Made by a program: the position numbers and the translations under genes
Shown here: one piece after another, positions 32,962 through 43,609 of the stretch
Layout of the letters: each line of letters opens with the position of its first letter
Numbering within the stretch: position 1 is the first letter of the stretch
Assembly: GCA_026225555.1 (NCBI GenBank)
Contig: JAMFSY010000013.1
Span: forward strand, 1 to 52,602
Reading direction: 5' to 3'
Length of the DNA stretch: 52,602 nucleotides
Source: Methylacidiphilales bacterium
Lineage (GTDB): Bacteria; Verrucomicrobiota; Verrucomicrobiia; Methylacidiphilales; UBA1321
Notes under the pieces: generated by a model
Database searches by the model: none
What the model was told of the DNA's origin: nothing
The model's input: the letters and a program-made list of their open reading frames with translations, nothing else

Positions 32962-33682
32962 GCCGTGAAACGCGCGGCGGCTGAACCGTCCCGCTCTTTC
33001 TTTCAGGCTCTACTGGCAAGCTCCACTGAATTTGCTGCTGCTGACATCGTTCGCATTTCCAAGTGTGAAAACCTTTCATCGATGCGGCCCAAAGGCCCTG
33101 GCGACGAAAAGATATGTGTGCCTTCCCCGCGCGGTCGGGACCGTTGATCGGCCTTCAAATTCGCGCTGTTGTCCTGGCCGCATCTCCCTCATGCCCGAAC
33201 AGGGCGGAAGACAAAGGCGGCGATTTTTCGTGGGAAAGCGATGAAGCTGTAGAGAGTCCCGTGGTATCTGGGTAACTGGCAGGCATGCAAGGCCCGGGCG
33301 ATTTGACGCCGGGCGAGAGGTTGGCGCGTGAACTTGTCCTCAACCCATTATGATGAGAACAAAGGCGCCTGCCGCCCCGACCACAAAAGACTTCACAACA
33401 TGTTCCTTTCTGAATTGGTTTTTAGCGGAATTGGCTAAATAAGCAATGCAAATCGGATTAAATCGCTCTCCCGGTGGGATTTAGGCCTCCGCAACCAAGA
33501 TCGTACGCCTTTCCGCCCACGCAAAACTCTTGTGCAAAAAGGCAGTCATCCTGAGCTTGTCGAAGGATCAGTTCTGGCTCGTTAAAGGCAACGGGCAACT
33601 GAACTGATCCTTCGACAAGCTCAGGATGACTGAGATTTTTGAGATTGAGCCTTTTTCAGTAGCTTCTAGCGCCGCACGGAGT
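32962..33682. other. Long intergenic region with no convincing gene
   Basis: This 720-base gap contains the leader/promoter of the RRM gene, an unexplained A+T-rich part around 33340-33460, and the large inverted repeat at 33543-33632. Short overlapping frames are present but show no family features. A minus-strand frame at 33340-33396 (GTG start, 18 residues, AAGGAAC upstream) is the only one with a plausible ribosome binding site; I rate it very weak. Confidence 0.5.
33543..33632. repeat. REP-like element: 32-bp perfect inverted repeat
   Basis: The arms at 33543-33574 and 33601-33632 are exactly complementary over 32 bp around a 26-base loop. The core TCATCCTGAGCTTGTCGAAG belongs to a palindromic repeat type widespread in bacterial genomes. 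T-rich sequence flanks both sides (TTTTT after each arm), so it can work as a two-way terminator for the aminotransferase gene. It occurs once in this window. Confidence 0.85.
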
Positions 33683-34759
33683 CTAAAGCTCCGCCAGACA
33701 CTCGTCGAGCCAGCCAAGCAACTCGCGAATATTCGCCGTGGTCTCGTCGCCCATAGTGGAGATCCGGAAGCTGGTCCCCTTGATCTTGCCGTAACCGCCA
33801 TCGATCGTGCAGGAGTGCTTGGTCTTGAGCAGGCTGATCAGCTTCGACACGTCGATATTCTTCGTGTTGCGGACGCAGGTGAGCGAGATCGATTCGTAGC
33901 CCTTTTCCGGGAAGAGCTCGAAGCCCTTCTCCTGAGCCCAGGCGCGGGTGATCTTCGCATTTTCCAGGTGGCGCGCATAACGGGCTTCCAGGCCCTCGGC
34001 CAGGATGTCCTCCAGCTTGCTTTGCAGCGCGTAGAAATGGGAGATGCTCGGCGTCGTCGGCGTCATGCTGTTCTCCTGGTTCTTCTTGAACTCGAGGAAA
34101 TCGAAGTAGTAGCCCCGATCCTTGATCGTCGCCGCTTTCGCGTTGGCCTTCTCGGATACGGCAAAGACGGCCGCGCCGGCGGGAAGCGCGAGGGCCTTCT
34201 GCGTGCCCGCGAGCATCACGTCGATGCCCAGCTCGTCGAAGGGAATTTTCATCGCGGTGAAGGAGGAGACGCAATCGACGATGAACTGCACGTCGGGATA
34301 TTTCTTCATCACCGTCGCGATGTCCCAGAGCGGATTCATCGTGCCGGTGCTGGTCTCATTATGGATCAGCGTGACCGCGTCGAACTCGCCCGTGGCCAGC
34401 TTCGCGTCAATGTCCTCCGGCTTGATGGCGACACCCCATTCAACCTGCAACGCCTCGGCCTGCTTGCCGCATTTCTTGGCCACGTCGAACCACTTGTCGG
34501 AAAAGGCACCGCTCATGCAATTGAGCACTTTTTTGCTGACGAGATTGCGCAACGAACCCTCCATCACGCCCCAGGCGGAACTGGTGCTGACGAACACCGG
34601 CTGTTTGGTATAAAAGACCTCCTGCAGCTTCGGATGGATGTCGGCGTAGAGCGCCTGGAAATCCTTCGAACGGTGACCAATCATGGGGCGCGCAAAGGCG
34701 CGCATCGTCTTTTCCGAAACTTCCACCGGGCCTGGGCTGAAGAGTTTGATGTGGGTCAT
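33683..34759 (-). CDS. Class V aminotransferase (alanine/serine-glyoxylate type)
   Basis: The 358-residue PLP enzyme opens with FSPGPVEVSEKTMRAFARPM, has D162 (FIVDCVSSFTAMKI) and the cofactor lysine K188 in AGTQKALALP. Members move amino groups from serine or alanine to glyoxylate or pyruvate and can serve in serine synthesis; the exact pair is not shown by the sequence. A hairpin (34777-34790) lies between this gene and the upstream one. The REP-like repeat downstream can terminate it. Confidence 0.9.
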   Translation of the reverse strand: MTHIKLFSPGPVEVSEKTMRAFARPMIGHRSKDFQALYADIHPKLQEVFYTKQPVFVSTSSAWGVMEGSLRNLVSKKVLNCMSGAFSDKWFDVAKKCGKQAEALQVEWGVAIKPEDIDAKLATGEFDAVTLIHNETSTGTMNPLWDIATVMKKYPDVQFIVDCVSSFTAMKIPFDELGIDVMLAGTQKALALPAGAAVFAVSEKANAKAATIKDRGYYFDFLEFKKNQENSMTPTTPSISHFYALQSKLEDILAEGLEARYARHLENAKITRAWAQEKGFELFPEKGYESISLTCVRNTKNIDVSKLISLLKTKHSCTIDGGYGKIKGTSFRISTMGDETTANIRELLGWLDECLAEL

Positions 34760-34776
34760 AGGGTGAATAATGTAAT

Positions 34777-34790
34777 CCCGCTTTAGCGGG
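34777..34790 (-). other. Short hairpin CCCGC-TTTA-GCGGG
   Basis: A perfect 5-bp stem with a 4-base loop lies 14 bases after the stop of the unknown 340-residue gene and 17 bases before the aminotransferase start. No strong U-run follows. It may be a weak terminator or a leader structure. Confidence 0.3.
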
Positions 34791-34804
34791 TTTAACAGGA
34801 CGAA

Positions 34805-35827
34805 CTATTCGGCGCGAGGCCACGATTTTACCGGATGAAGCGTCCACGCCCCTTCCCGCCGGGCCATCTCGATCTCGGCATAACGGTCGCCATGCGCGCC
34901 GATAAATCGATTTTGGTCCCGGAGATCCCGGAGCCTAAATCCGAGATGATGCGCCAAGGTGGGCAGATACGTCTCAAGATACATCGGGAAGGGTTCGCTC
35001 CGGGCCCCCACGGCGAGGAACGCCTCCCGGGTCCAAAAGGAACCGCTGCCCAGCATATTGAAGACCGCACCCTTGTCCGAACGGCACGAGATATCCTGAA
35101 GCCAGGACAGGAAGCGGGGATCGCTCCGGTGATGAAGATAATAAACACAGCTGGTCCGATCCCGCCGGAACAATTCATGCCCCAGGATATCCGCCCGCTC
35201 TTCCTTCAACCGGCCGATCAGGCGCTCGCCCAAATCCTTCACCAGCGGCCAGTGATCGTATTCCGCCAGGTAGACATAGGCCAGATCCGGACGCCCCTGC
35301 AACCAGCTTGAGACCGCTTGAAACATCTGGGTGTAACTTTGCTTTTCTTTTTGATGATTCAGCGTGCGGAGCCGGGGATCATCCAGATAGATCTTGGGAC
35401 TATATTCAATGCGGTCGAAATTTTCCCGGCTGCCGCCATAGCATAACAAAACCTCGGCCCCGGGAGAACGAATCGAGTCCCATTTCTCCAGCAGCCTGCG
35501 CGTCTCGGTGGGCGGCAGATGGGAGAGAAGCAGAAAACAAATACCGTCGTCTTTCAAATCGCCTCCAGCGGAAGTCTCCCGGGGAAAGTCGGGTCTCGGA
35601 TGCACCGTGAATCCGATCCGGCGTTTCCAGAAGGTCAATTTTTCCTGCGGGAGAAAGATGGGGATGACCTGGTCTTTTCCCTGCAAACCGATCAGGTGGA
35701 TATGTCCTCCCCAACAGAAAACAAAGGCCCGGGCGATTTTCTCGCCGGTCCGGTAGTCGGTCAAATTCGTGCCAAAAATGCGCACGAAAAGCTGCAGCAG
35801 AACGTGAAGAAACGGAAGAGCTTTCAT
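34805..35827 (-). CDS. Unrecognised protein in exopolysaccharide region
   Basis: The 340-residue soluble protein is not one I recognise. Its middle (VLLCYGGSRENFDRI, YVYLAEYDHWPLVKDLG) resembles the donor-binding strand and acidic metal site of GT-A glycosyltransferases, and the end has FIGAHGDRYAEIEM. ATG 35827 is used; an upstream TTG is possible. It follows a polymerase-like gene by 28 bases on the same strand, so it may be a glycan enzyme of the same cluster. The function is inferred. Confidence 0.6.
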   Translation of the reverse strand: MKALPFLHVLLQLFVRIFGTNLTDYRTGEKIARAFVFCWGGHIHLIGLQGKDQVIPIFLPQEKLTFWKRRIGFTVHPRPDFPRETSAGGDLKDDGICFLLLSHLPPTETRRLLEKWDSIRSPGAEVLLCYGGSRENFDRIEYSPKIYLDDPRLRTLNHQKEKQSYTQMFQAVSSWLQGRPDLAYVYLAEYDHWPLVKDLGERLIGRLKEERADILGHELFRRDRTSCVYYLHHRSDPRFLSWLQDISCRSDKGAVFNMLGSGSFWTREAFLAVGARSEPFPMYLETYLPTLAHHLGFRLRDLRDQNRFIGAHGDRYAEIEMARREGAWTLHPVKSWPRAE

Positions 35828-35855
35828 ATGTGCCGGGACCAAAGATAAAATCCGC

Positions 35856-37331
35856 CTAGTCCGCGATCACCTGCTCATGGACGGGAGCGTCTTCCTCCAC
35901 CTCCGCATTGTTTTTCTTGATCTTGCCCTCCTGAATCATATCAACGGCCATAACCATCAGCACCACTTCAAGGACGGGAGGCCCTCCCTGGTAATTACTG
36001 GTGGCAAACCAAATGATCGTGGAATAAACGCCCCAAAAAAGCATGCCTTCCCAAAAAGTTCCCTGGGGCTTTTGCAGGAAATAGGGAAGGGTCTCGCGCA
36101 GAAAATAAACAAAAAGCCAAGTATAGAGCAGAAATCCAACGGTGCCAAAAAGAGCAATCACCGTCCAAAAGGAACTTTCGTAGGAACCCAGGTTCGATGA
36201 AACGGTGATGACCTCCTCCATATCGTAGGAATACTGTTTGACGTCGTTGACCTCCGCGCTGGGGCGGATGCCGTAGCCGAAAAAGAAGGTGGCCGCCGAT
36301 TGAGTCCATCGCCGGTAACTCTCGGCGCGGAGCGCCGAATGCCAAAGATTGCTGCCCTCGGCGGCCTCCTCGGTCTCAGTCTCGCTGGCTTTGAAAATCA
36401 ATCCGGACAAGGCCCGGCCGCCAACTGGCAACTCATCGAGCGCGTGCGGATAGACATTCGCGAATCCCACTGCCCCACCGGCAACAATCAAGGCCAGGCT
36501 CAGCAGAAGCCAATTCCGCGCCCAGATAAAAAAGGCCACGGGAAGGACTAGCATCATGAAAGTGGCAAACCGCGAGGCGCTCGCCACGACAAGACCACCG
36601 GACAAGGCGAAAATAGGAAGAAGAAGCGCCCGATAAAATAACGACCGGGTCGAATGAAACAAGATCAGCGAGACTTGGAAAAGCAGGAACGCCACTGATC
36701 GCATCGCCACCAAACTGTCCTGTCCGCTAAAACTGAGAACGTAATTAATGCCCGGGATATAGAGGGGAATATTGGCCACATAGCCGACGATCGCCAGGGT
36801 GACCCGAAGGCATAAAAAGATAAAGACCAGGCCGATGGCCACCCGCATGACGGAAAGTTTGCCGTAGTAATGGAATAACCAGGCGAAACAAAAGGGCCAG
36901 ACGATATTGAATAAAATCCGGAGGAGGTTGCCCTTCGACCCGGCGGCCGGAACAATATCGATCATCAGCCGGATGGTTATGTAAACGACCACCAAATAAT
37001 AGATAAAGGGGAGCTGCTTCCTTTGACTCTGAAAGACCTTGTCGTACTGAACCAGGATCAAAGGCGCCAGGCCAATGATCGCCAGTGCGAACCCCAAATC
37101 CGCAGGGTAGACCTTGAAGCCGATCCTAAAGACGCCAGCCATCGCTATTCCGATCAAAACGGGGAGCCACCAATAGTCCCCCGCCAAGAAAACCCAGATG
37201 ATCGTCAGGACGATCGCGGTGACGATGCTTAATTCCGGGATCGAAAGAGTGACGATGTGCGAGCCCAGAAAAATCGCCGCCAGGCAGGCGACGATTATGA
37301 TAAACGCCTCGATATACTTCCGGGCGATCAT
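35856..37331 (-). CDS. Multi-pass membrane protein, O-antigen ligase/polymerase-like (Wzy/WaaL)
   Basis: The 491-residue protein has about eleven to twelve hydrophobic helices and one large hydrophilic loop (about residues 320-390, with ALRAESYRRWTQSAATFFFG and GYGIRP) before the last helices. That arrangement, with the periplasmic loop, is typical of O-antigen ligases and exopolysaccharide polymerases. It sits 44 bases downstream of EpsI and exosortase genes. The substrate is unknown. Confidence 0.72.
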   Translation of the reverse strand: MIARKYIEAFIIIVACLAAIFLGSHIVTLSIPELSIVTAIVLTIIWVFLAGDYWWLPVLIGIAMAGVFRIGFKVYPADLGFALAIIGLAPLILVQYDKVFQSQRKQLPFIYYLVVVYITIRLMIDIVPAAGSKGNLLRILFNIVWPFCFAWLFHYYGKLSVMRVAIGLVFIFLCLRVTLAIVGYVANIPLYIPGINYVLSFSGQDSLVAMRSVAFLLFQVSLILFHSTRSLFYRALLLPIFALSGGLVVASASRFATFMMLVLPVAFFIWARNWLLLSLALIVAGGAVGFANVYPHALDELPVGGRALSGLIFKASETETEEAAEGSNLWHSALRAESYRRWTQSAATFFFGYGIRPSAEVNDVKQYSYDMEEVITVSSNLGSYESSFWTVIALFGTVGFLLYTWLFVYFLRETLPYFLQKPQGTFWEGMLFWGVYSTIIWFATSNYQGGPPVLEVVLMVMAVDMIQEGKIKKNNAEVEEDAPVHEQVIAD

Positions 37332-37375
37332 GGAATGGGCCTCATCCGGTGGGTCCCAATGACACAGGAGATCAT

Positions 37376-38158
37376 TTAGAAGGATCCGTCTGCCGGCATT
37401 TCGCTTTTCTGGAAATGAGGCACAACATACTTGATAAAGCTGATGAGAAGAGCCTTGGTCTGCCCGGCATCCAATCCATTGGAATAAAGATTTTTGGTAA
37501 TGGGGGAAGAGACCGTGACATAGGCCCAGCGATGCGCCCGGTTATGGACGATACGATCCCAGCTGCTGAGAAAAATACGCATGAAGTGATAAGGCGTCGT
37601 GGTGTTCTCCCCCACAAACCAATACATGTTATAGTCGGTGAGAGTCACCTGTTTTTGATCGAAGGAATAGACCTTCTTAATAGTGAGATTGCGCACGGTC
37701 AGCCGATGCCCCGAATCCAGTTGGATGGGGACGTCTTCCTGGTTGGCAATGCTCCATCCCTGAGCCACGAGGCAGACCTCGGGCCGATGGATGCTTTGCT
37801 GCATCGCGCCGCTTAACACGATCGAGCAGAAAATCTCGTCCCGCAGGGGAAGGTCCCGATAATTCTTGCGCGCGAACTCCGTGTCCTTCGGCAAGATCCG
37901 TCGCTCCGGTTCCGTCACCTCGGCGTTTTCCCCGACAAAGCCACTCCCCACGTTGACGAAACCGGGCAGGTGCATCACGACGCCCGCCTTCGAAGGGATG
38001 AGCGGCGTGGGATTCAGCAGGTGGGCCATCCAAACCAGGCCTCCCAGGCAGAGGACGGCAACCGATTTCCACACCGGCACCTGATTTGCGCCCGAACTGG
38101 TGGCGTCACTGCTTGGTGGCGGAAACGTTTCGCTCGGGGCGAGAGGAGTTTGAGTCAT
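37376..38158 (-). CDS. EpsI-family exosortase-associated protein
   Basis: The 260-residue protein has one N-terminal membrane helix (about 30-50) and a periplasmic domain with the EpsI hallmark HRPEVCLVAQGW and a later YWFVGENTTTPYHFMR segment. EpsI proteins accompany exosortases and exopolysaccharide clusters. The ATG at 38158 lies one base after the exosortase stop (TGA-A-ATG), so translation is coupled. Proteins of this family are found either alone or fused to the exosortase; here they are separate. Confidence 0.85.
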   Translation of the reverse strand: MTQTPLAPSETFPPPSSDATSSGANQVPVWKSVAVLCLGGLVWMAHLLNPTPLIPSKAGVVMHLPGFVNVGSGFVGENAEVTEPERRILPKDTEFARKNYRDLPLRDEIFCSIVLSGAMQQSIHRPEVCLVAQGWSIANQEDVPIQLDSGHRLTVRNLTIKKVYSFDQKQVTLTDYNMYWFVGENTTTPYHFMRIFLSSWDRIVHNRAHRWAYVTVSSPITKNLYSNGLDAGQTKALLISFIKYVVPHFQKSEMPADGSF

Positions 38159-38159
38159 T

Positions 38160-39167
38160 TCAGTCAACGGAATGAATCGTGACTGCCGCGGCCGTCAGGT
38201 TCGGGGAACGACCATGATCGGGTGCGGACGGGTGATGAAACTTTTCCAGGGTACGCTGGGCCCACCTCGAATTCAGCAACGTGATCAATCCAATGAGCAG
38301 GATAAGGGCGACCAAATAAACGGCGTAACCGCAACCGAGGTGAAACCAGGACGGATCGTCCGCCGTTCCCAGGGCGAAGTCGGCGCCAAAATGCTCCGTC
38401 GCCCAGACGAGCAGAAGAATCCGCACGACATTACCCATGATCGCCAGCGGAATGGAGGTGAGAAAGATCAACCAGCGGGCGGCAATGCTTTTCACGCTCA
38501 TATAGCCCGCCAAAGTGGAGACCATCATGAGGGCAAAAAGCGAATGCAAACCGCTGCATGGGTCGGCGATATCGACCTGGAATTTTCCGCCCAGTTTCAG
38601 TCCTGCCGCGGGATCGGGGGCGGAGAGGACCGCCGTCCCACTCTGGATGCAGGGAGTGCCCAGAAGATTCAAAAGTGTGGAGGATGAGTGACTCATAACC
38701 AGGCGAAGGGGCAGCGCCATCATGCCGTCGAGAAAGGGCATGGGCCACATGAAGAGCAAAAAGACCCAGGCGAAGCTGACCATGCTGAAGACCTTGGTTC
38801 CCCAAAACCATAAAATCAGGCCCGCCAGGAGGATTTGAATGGCCACAAAACCGAAGTACTGCGTTTCAGCTTTCAGCCCGATACAGTAGATAAAAATTCC
38901 CAGCAGGATCCACCCCGCCGCCCAGTTGCTTCCACGGATCGGGGTCTGCCGGATTTTCTTTTGCTGCACGAAGACCAGGAAAAGGGAGATCAGCGGGACG
39001 AACATCGCATGCTGCCAGTCAGGCTGCGCCCAAAGCGTCCACATCATGCTACCCAGAGGTATCTTGCTCCAGCCATAGCCAGCGGAGTAAGGAATGCCCC
39101 CCATCAGGAGGCCGAGGAAAGCCGTGATGGTAGCCAAAGGCAGAAGCCACACTTTCAAGATGTTCAT
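38160..39167 (-). CDS. Exosortase (membrane-bound cysteine protease/transpeptidase)
   Basis: The 335-residue polytopic protein has the three exosortase active-site residues: C204 in IADPCSGLHSL, R249 in MGNVVRILLL and H276 in SWFHLGCG. Exosortases cleave and anchor proteins with a C-terminal PEP-CTERM-like signal and are linked to exopolysaccharide export. The start is taken as ATG 39167; a TTG six bases upstream is possible. No protein with such a sorting tail was seen in this window. EpsI follows at once. Confidence 0.9.
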   Translation of the reverse strand: MNILKVWLLPLATITAFLGLLMGGIPYSAGYGWSKIPLGSMMWTLWAQPDWQHAMFVPLISLFLVFVQQKKIRQTPIRGSNWAAGWILLGIFIYCIGLKAETQYFGFVAIQILLAGLILWFWGTKVFSMVSFAWVFLLFMWPMPFLDGMMALPLRLVMSHSSSTLLNLLGTPCIQSGTAVLSAPDPAAGLKLGGKFQVDIADPCSGLHSLFALMMVSTLAGYMSVKSIAARWLIFLTSIPLAIMGNVVRILLLVWATEHFGADFALGTADDPSWFHLGCGYAVYLVALILLIGLITLLNSRWAQRTLEKFHHPSAPDHGRSPNLTAAAVTIHSVD

Positions 39168-39274
39168 TCGCAAATCGAGACCGAAGGATGGAATCCAGAC
39201 AGTCCTTTGAGCTTAAAGGGGAGTTGCCGTTTTGTCCATCTGCTGGACAGACCCGGGCTTGATGGGGGTCAAAC

Positions 39275-42200
39275 TCAGGGATGCGGCTCAACCAGTTTCT
39301 GGGCCCGCTCGGCCGGCGGCATTTGCCCCGGTTTCAGGGGCTTCACCTTGAAGATACGCAACATCCCGACGAAGAAGAGCGGGACAAAGAAGATGGCGAG
39401 GAAAGTGGCCGCAAGCATGCCGCCGATCACCCCGGTACCGATCGCGTTCTGCCCGCCTGAACCGGCTCCGCTCGCAATGGCCAGAGGCAAAACGCCCAGG
39501 ACGAAGGCCAGCGAGGTCATCAGGATGGGGCGCAGTCGTTGATGCGCCGCCCGCACCGTCGCCTCCACCAAAGGCATGCCGCTCTCGTAATTTTCCTTGG
39601 CGAACTCGACGATCAGAATCGCGTTCTTCGCCGAAAGACCGATGGTCGTCAGGAGACCGACCTGGAAGAAAACGTCGTTGTTCAATCCCCGCCAAAGCGT
39701 GGCCAGGATCGCTCCAAAAATGCCGAGCGGCACTACCAACATGACCGCAAACGGGATCGACCAGCTTTCGTAAAGCGCCGCGAGGCAGAGAAACACGACC
39801 GCCAGCGAAATGGCGTAGAGAGAGCCGACCTGGGAACCCGCCCGCTGTTCCTCGTAGGAAAGCGCGGTCCACTCGTAATCGAGTCCTTTGGGCAGATTCG
39901 CGGCCAGCTTCTCCATGGCCGCCATGGCGGCGCCCGTGCTTTGGCCCGGGGCAGGCATGCCCAGAATCTCCACCGAAGGCACGCCGTTATAGCGTTCCAG
40001 CTTGGGCGAGCCGTAACCCCAGGCGCCGGTGGCAAAGGCGGAGAAGGGCACCATCTGGCGCAGGTTGTTGCGCACATACCAGGTATTGAAATCCTGCGGC
40101 AACATGCGTGAGGAAGCATCGCCCTGGATGAAGACCCGCTTGATGCGGCCCCGATCGATGAAATCGTTCACGTAGCCCGAGCCCCAGGCAAAGGCGAGCG
40201 TGTTATTGATGTCCCCCATCGTCAGGCCAAAGGCGCTCGCCTTTTGCCGGTCGAAGGTGAACTGATACTGCGGCTCATCATCCAGCCCGTTGGGCCGCAC
40301 CGCCATCAACGTCGGATCCTTCGCCGCCATGCCCAGGAGCTGGTTGCGGGCCTGCATGAGTTGGTCGTGGCCCACGTTGCCTCGGTCCAAAAGCTCAAAG
40401 TCGAAGCCGGTGGCATTGCCCAACTCCAGCACCGCAGGCGGCGCGAAGGCGAAAGCCATGGCATCCTTGATCGTCGAGAAATAGCCCATGGCACGGCCCG
40501 CGATGGCCTGGACCCGATTTTGCGCACCCGGCCGGACCGACCAATCCTTCAAATGAATGAAGGCCAGGCCGGAACTCTGCCCGCGACCGCCGAAGCTGAA
40601 GCCCGTGACGGTGAAGACGCCGTCGACATTGTTCTTTTCCTTCGTCTCGAAATATTCGCGGATTTGGTCGAGCACCTTGCCGGTGCGGCCCACGGTCGCC
40701 CCGACCGGCGTGTTGACCTGGACAAAAAGAATACCCTGATCCTCATCGGGCAGAAACGACGTGGGCACGCGCAGGTAGAGAAAGCCCAGCGCCACCACGA
40801 TCACCAGATAAATCAGGAGATAGACCAGCCCGCGGCCCACGACATGTTTCACACCCTTCTCGTAACCCCGGTTTGCCCAGTTGAAGCTGCGATTGAAGAG
40901 ACCGAAGAAGCCCCTTTTCTTTTCCGTGTGGCCCTTCTCCACTGGCGCGAGAATCGTCGCGCAAAGCGCCGGGGTGAAGATCAACGCGGTGAGAACGGAA
41001 AGGACCATCGCCGATACGATGGTGATGGAGAACTGCCGATAAATCACGCCCGTGGAACCGGTGAAGAAAGCCATCGGCAGGAACACCGCCGCCAGCACGA
41101 GCGCAATGCCGCAAAGCGCGCCCGTGATCTGATCCATCGATTTGCGGGTCGCGTCCCGTGGCGAGAGGCCTTCTTCGGCCATGACCCGCTCCACGTTTTC
41201 GATCACGACGATGGCGTCATCGACGAGCAGACCGATGGCCAGCACCATCGCGAACATCGTCAGCACATTGATCGAATAACCGGCCAATGAAAGCACGCCA
41301 AATGTACCCAGCAGCACCACCGGCACCGCGATGGTCGGGATCAGCGTCGCCCGCAGATTCTGCAGGAAGAGATACATCACCAGGAAGACGAGGAAGATGG
41401 CGATCAGCAGCGTCTTGACCACTTCCTCGATGGAGATCTTGATGAACGGCGTCGTATCGTAGGGATAATCGACGCGCAGCCCGGGCGGGAAAAACGGCTT
41501 CAGCTTCTCCATCGTGGCGTGAACCGCCGCGGCTGTGTCGAGCGCGTTGGCGCCGGTGGCCAGCTTCACCGCCAGGCCCGAGGCGGGATTGCCGTTGTAC
41601 TTGCTTTCCAGCGAATAGCTTTCCCCGCCCAGCTCGACCTTGGCGACATCGCGCAGCCGGACCTGGGACCCATCGGGATTCACCCGCAAAAGGATCGCGC
41701 CGAACTCCTCCGCTGTCTGCAGACGCGACGGCCCGATCACGGTGGCATTCAACTCCTGGGTGTTAAGCGCCGGAAGGCCGCCCAGTTCCCCCGAAGCAAT
41801 CTGCACATTCTGCGCCGCGATGGCGTTGCTGACGTCCACCGGAGTCAGCGCGTAATTGTTCAGCTTCGCCGGGTCGAGCCAGATGCGCATCGCGTATTGC
41901 GAACCGAAAAGAAGGAAGTCGCCGACGCCGGGCGTGCGGCTGATCGGGTCCTGCACCGTCGAGGCGATAAAGTCGCCGATATCGCGGGCATTCATGCTGC
42001 CGTCGGTGGAAGAAAAGCCGAGAACGAGGAGGAAGTTCTTGGTCGACTTCGCCACGCGCAGCCCCTGCTGCTGCACCTCGGGCGGAAGAAGCGGCGTGGC
42101 CAGCTGCAGCTTGTTCTGGACCTGGACCTGGGCGATATCAGGGTTGGTGCCCTGCAGGAAATTGAGCGTGATGGTCATGCTCCCGTCCTTGTCGCTCTCG

Positions 42201-42439
42201 GACGAGAAATAGAGCAGGTTATCGATGCCGCTCAGTTGCTGTTCGATCACCTGCACCACCGTGCTTTGCACGGTCTCGGCCGAGGCGCCGGGATAAGTCA
42301 CCGTGATCGCCACGGCGGGCGGGGCGATGGGCGGATACTGCGCGATGGGCAGGTTCTTGATCGCGAGGGCGCCCCCCATCATCAGGATAATGGCGAGAAC
42401 CCACGCGAAGATGGGACGGTCGATGAAGAATCTGGACAT
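39275..42439 (-). CDS. RND efflux pump, inner-membrane transporter (AcrB-like, HAE1)
   Basis: The 1054-residue protein has the twelve-helix, two-porter-loop layout of HAE1 pumps. It starts [18 protein letters not shown], and the proton relay pair D407/D408 ([18 protein letters not shown]) is at the same positions as in AcrB. It should export hydrophobic or toxic compounds using the proton gradient. It follows its adaptor gene by ten bases, in a tetR-adaptor-pump operon. No outer-membrane TolC-like gene is next to it; a channel encoded elsewhere is needed. Confidence 0.95.
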   Translation of the reverse strand: MSRFFIDRPIFAWVLAIILMMGGALAIKNLPIAQYPPIAPPAVAITVTYPGASAETVQSTVVQVIEQQLSGIDNLLYFSSESDKDGSMTITLNFLQGTNPDIAQVQVQNKLQLATPLLPPEVQQQGLRVAKSTKNFLLVLGFSSTDGSMNARDIGDFIASTVQDPISRTPGVGDFLLFGSQYAMRIWLDPAKLNNYALTPVDVSNAIAAQNVQIASGELGGLPALNTQELNATVIGPSRLQTAEEFGAILLRVNPDGSQVRLRDVAKVELGGESYSLESKYNGNPASGLAVKLATGANALDTAAAVHATMEKLKPFFPPGLRVDYPYDTTPFIKISIEEVVKTLLIAIFLVFLVMYLFLQNLRATLIPTIAVPVVLLGTFGVLSLAGYSINVLTMFAMVLAIGLLVDDAIVVIENVERVMAEEGLSPRDATRKSMDQITGALCGIALVLAAVFLPMAFFTGSTGVIYRQFSITIVSAMVLSVLTALIFTPALCATILAPVEKGHTEKKRGFFGLFNRSFNWANRGYEKGVKHVVGRGLVYLLIYLVIVVALGFLYLRVPTSFLPDEDQGILFVQVNTPVGATVGRTGKVLDQIREYFETKEKNNVDGVFTVTGFSFGGRGQSSGLAFIHLKDWSVRPGAQNRVQAIAGRAMGYFSTIKDAMAFAFAPPAVLELGNATGFDFELLDRGNVGHDQLMQARNQLLGMAAKDPTLMAVRPNGLDDEPQYQFTFDRQKASAFGLTMGDINNTLAFAWGSGYVNDFIDRGRIKRVFIQGDASSRMLPQDFNTWYVRNNLRQMVPFSAFATGAWGYGSPKLERYNGVPSVEILGMPAPGQSTGAAMAAMEKLAANLPKGLDYEWTALSYEEQRAGSQVGSLYAISLAVVFLCLAALYESWSIPFAVMLVVPLGIFGAILATLWRGLNNDVFFQVGLLTTIGLSAKNAILIVEFAKENYESGMPLVEATVRAAHQRLRPILMTSLAFVLGVLPLAIASGAGSGGQNAIGTGVIGGMLAATFLAIFFVPLFFVGMLRIFKVKPLKPGQMPPAERAQKLVEPHP

Positions 42440-42449
42440 CGTCGAAAAG

Positions 42450-43604
42450 TTACTTGGGTTGCGTCGTGGCGGGAGGGATATCGATCGGCACCACGGTCGC
42501 GCCGGGCACCGCCTTTTGCACGCCGTCGATAATCACCCGGTCGCCTGCGGCCAGCCCGTCCGTGACGAGCCATTTGTCGCCGATGGCGCGATCGGTCTTG
42601 ATCACGCGCAACTCGACCTTGTTGTCCTGCGTCACGATCAGCGCCGTCGGCTGCCCCATCTGGTTATGGGTGATGCCTTGCTGCGGCACGAGCAGGCCAT
42701 TCTCGCTGATGCCCTCCTCCAGGCGCGCGGTGACGAACATGCCGGGTAAAAGCAGGTTGGCGGGATTGGGAAAAACGGCGCGCAGAATGACCGAGCCGGT
42801 GCCCTGATCGACGGTGGTCTCGGCGAATTGCAACTGGCCGGTTTGATCATACTGGCTGCCATCCTCCAGTGTCAGGGTGACGGCGGCCTGGTTGTCGCCC
42901 GTGCTCTTGATCTGGCCGCTGGCCAGTTCGCGCTTGAGGCGCAGAAGGAGCGCGGTCGATTGCGGGATATCCACATAGATCGGATTGAGCTGCTGCACCG
43001 TCACGAGCGAGGTCGTCTGGTTGGCCGTGACCAGCCCGCCCTCGGTGACGGAGCGGCCGGTGCGGCCCGTGATGGGCGAGAGCACCCGGGTATAAGTCAG
43101 GTTGATCTGCGCCGTCTCGATGGCGGCCTGGGCCGTGGCGACGTCCGCCTTGGCCTGCAACTGCGCGGCCACCGCGTTATCGTAATCCTGCTTGCTCACC
43201 GCATTGGTGGAACCGAGGGCCTTGTAACGGTCGCTGAGCGCCTGCGCCGAGGCGAGTTCCGCCTGGGCATGCGCCATCTGCGCCTGGGCGCTGTCATAAG
43301 TGGCCTGGTAGGGCGCGGCGTCGATCTGGTAAAGCTGCTGCCCCTCCTGCACTTCCGCACCTTCCACGAACATCCGTTTTTGGATCACGCCATTCACCTG
43401 CGGGCGCACTTCGGCGATGCGGAAGGGAGATGTCCGCCCCGGCAGATCGGTGGTGAGCGTCACCCGCTCCGTCGCCAGCGTGACCACGCCGACCTGCGAA
43501 GGAGGCCGGGCGCCACCGGGAGGCCCGCCCGCTGAAGGAGCAGCCGCTTCATGGCAACCGGCCAGGGCGAAAACAAACGGAAGGATGAGGAAACGAAAAT
43601 TCAT
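42450..43604 (-). CDS. RND periplasmic adaptor lipoprotein (AcrA-like)
   Basis: The 384-residue protein has a lipobox ending at C17 (FALAGC), the membrane-fusion beginning ([36 protein letters not shown]), a helical hairpin with many Ala/Gln, and the lipoyl and beta-barrel domains ([31 protein letters not shown]). It should be anchored in the inner membrane and link the pump to an outer channel. It lies five bases after the TetR gene stop and ten before the pump. Confidence 0.94.
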   Translation of the reverse strand: MNFRFLILPFVFALAGCHEAAAPSAGGPPGGARPPSQVGVVTLATERVTLTTDLPGRTSPFRIAEVRPQVNGVIQKRMFVEGAEVQEGQQLYQIDAAPYQATYDSAQAQMAHAQAELASAQALSDRYKALGSTNAVSKQDYDNAVAAQLQAKADVATAQAAIETAQINLTYTRVLSPITGRTGRSVTEGGLVTANQTTSLVTVQQLNPIYVDIPQSTALLLRLKRELASGQIKSTGDNQAAVTLTLEDGSQYDQTGQLQFAETTVDQGTGSVILRAVFPNPANLLLPGMFVTARLEEGISENGLLVPQQGITHNQMGQPTALIVTQDNKVELRVIKTDRAIGDKWLVTDGLAAGDRVIIDGVQKAVPGATVVPIDIPPATTQPK

Positions 43605-43609
43605 GGGAT

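Noticed and set aside
33340..33396. 18-residue hydrophobic frame (GTG start) with an AAGGAAC upstream
   Set aside because: It is extremely short with a non-ATG start; chance cannot be excluded, so it is kept only as a note.
40244..41290. 348-codon plus-strand frame inside the RND pump
   Set aside because: His/Arg-rich antisense composition; it is covered by a well-defined AcrB-like gene.
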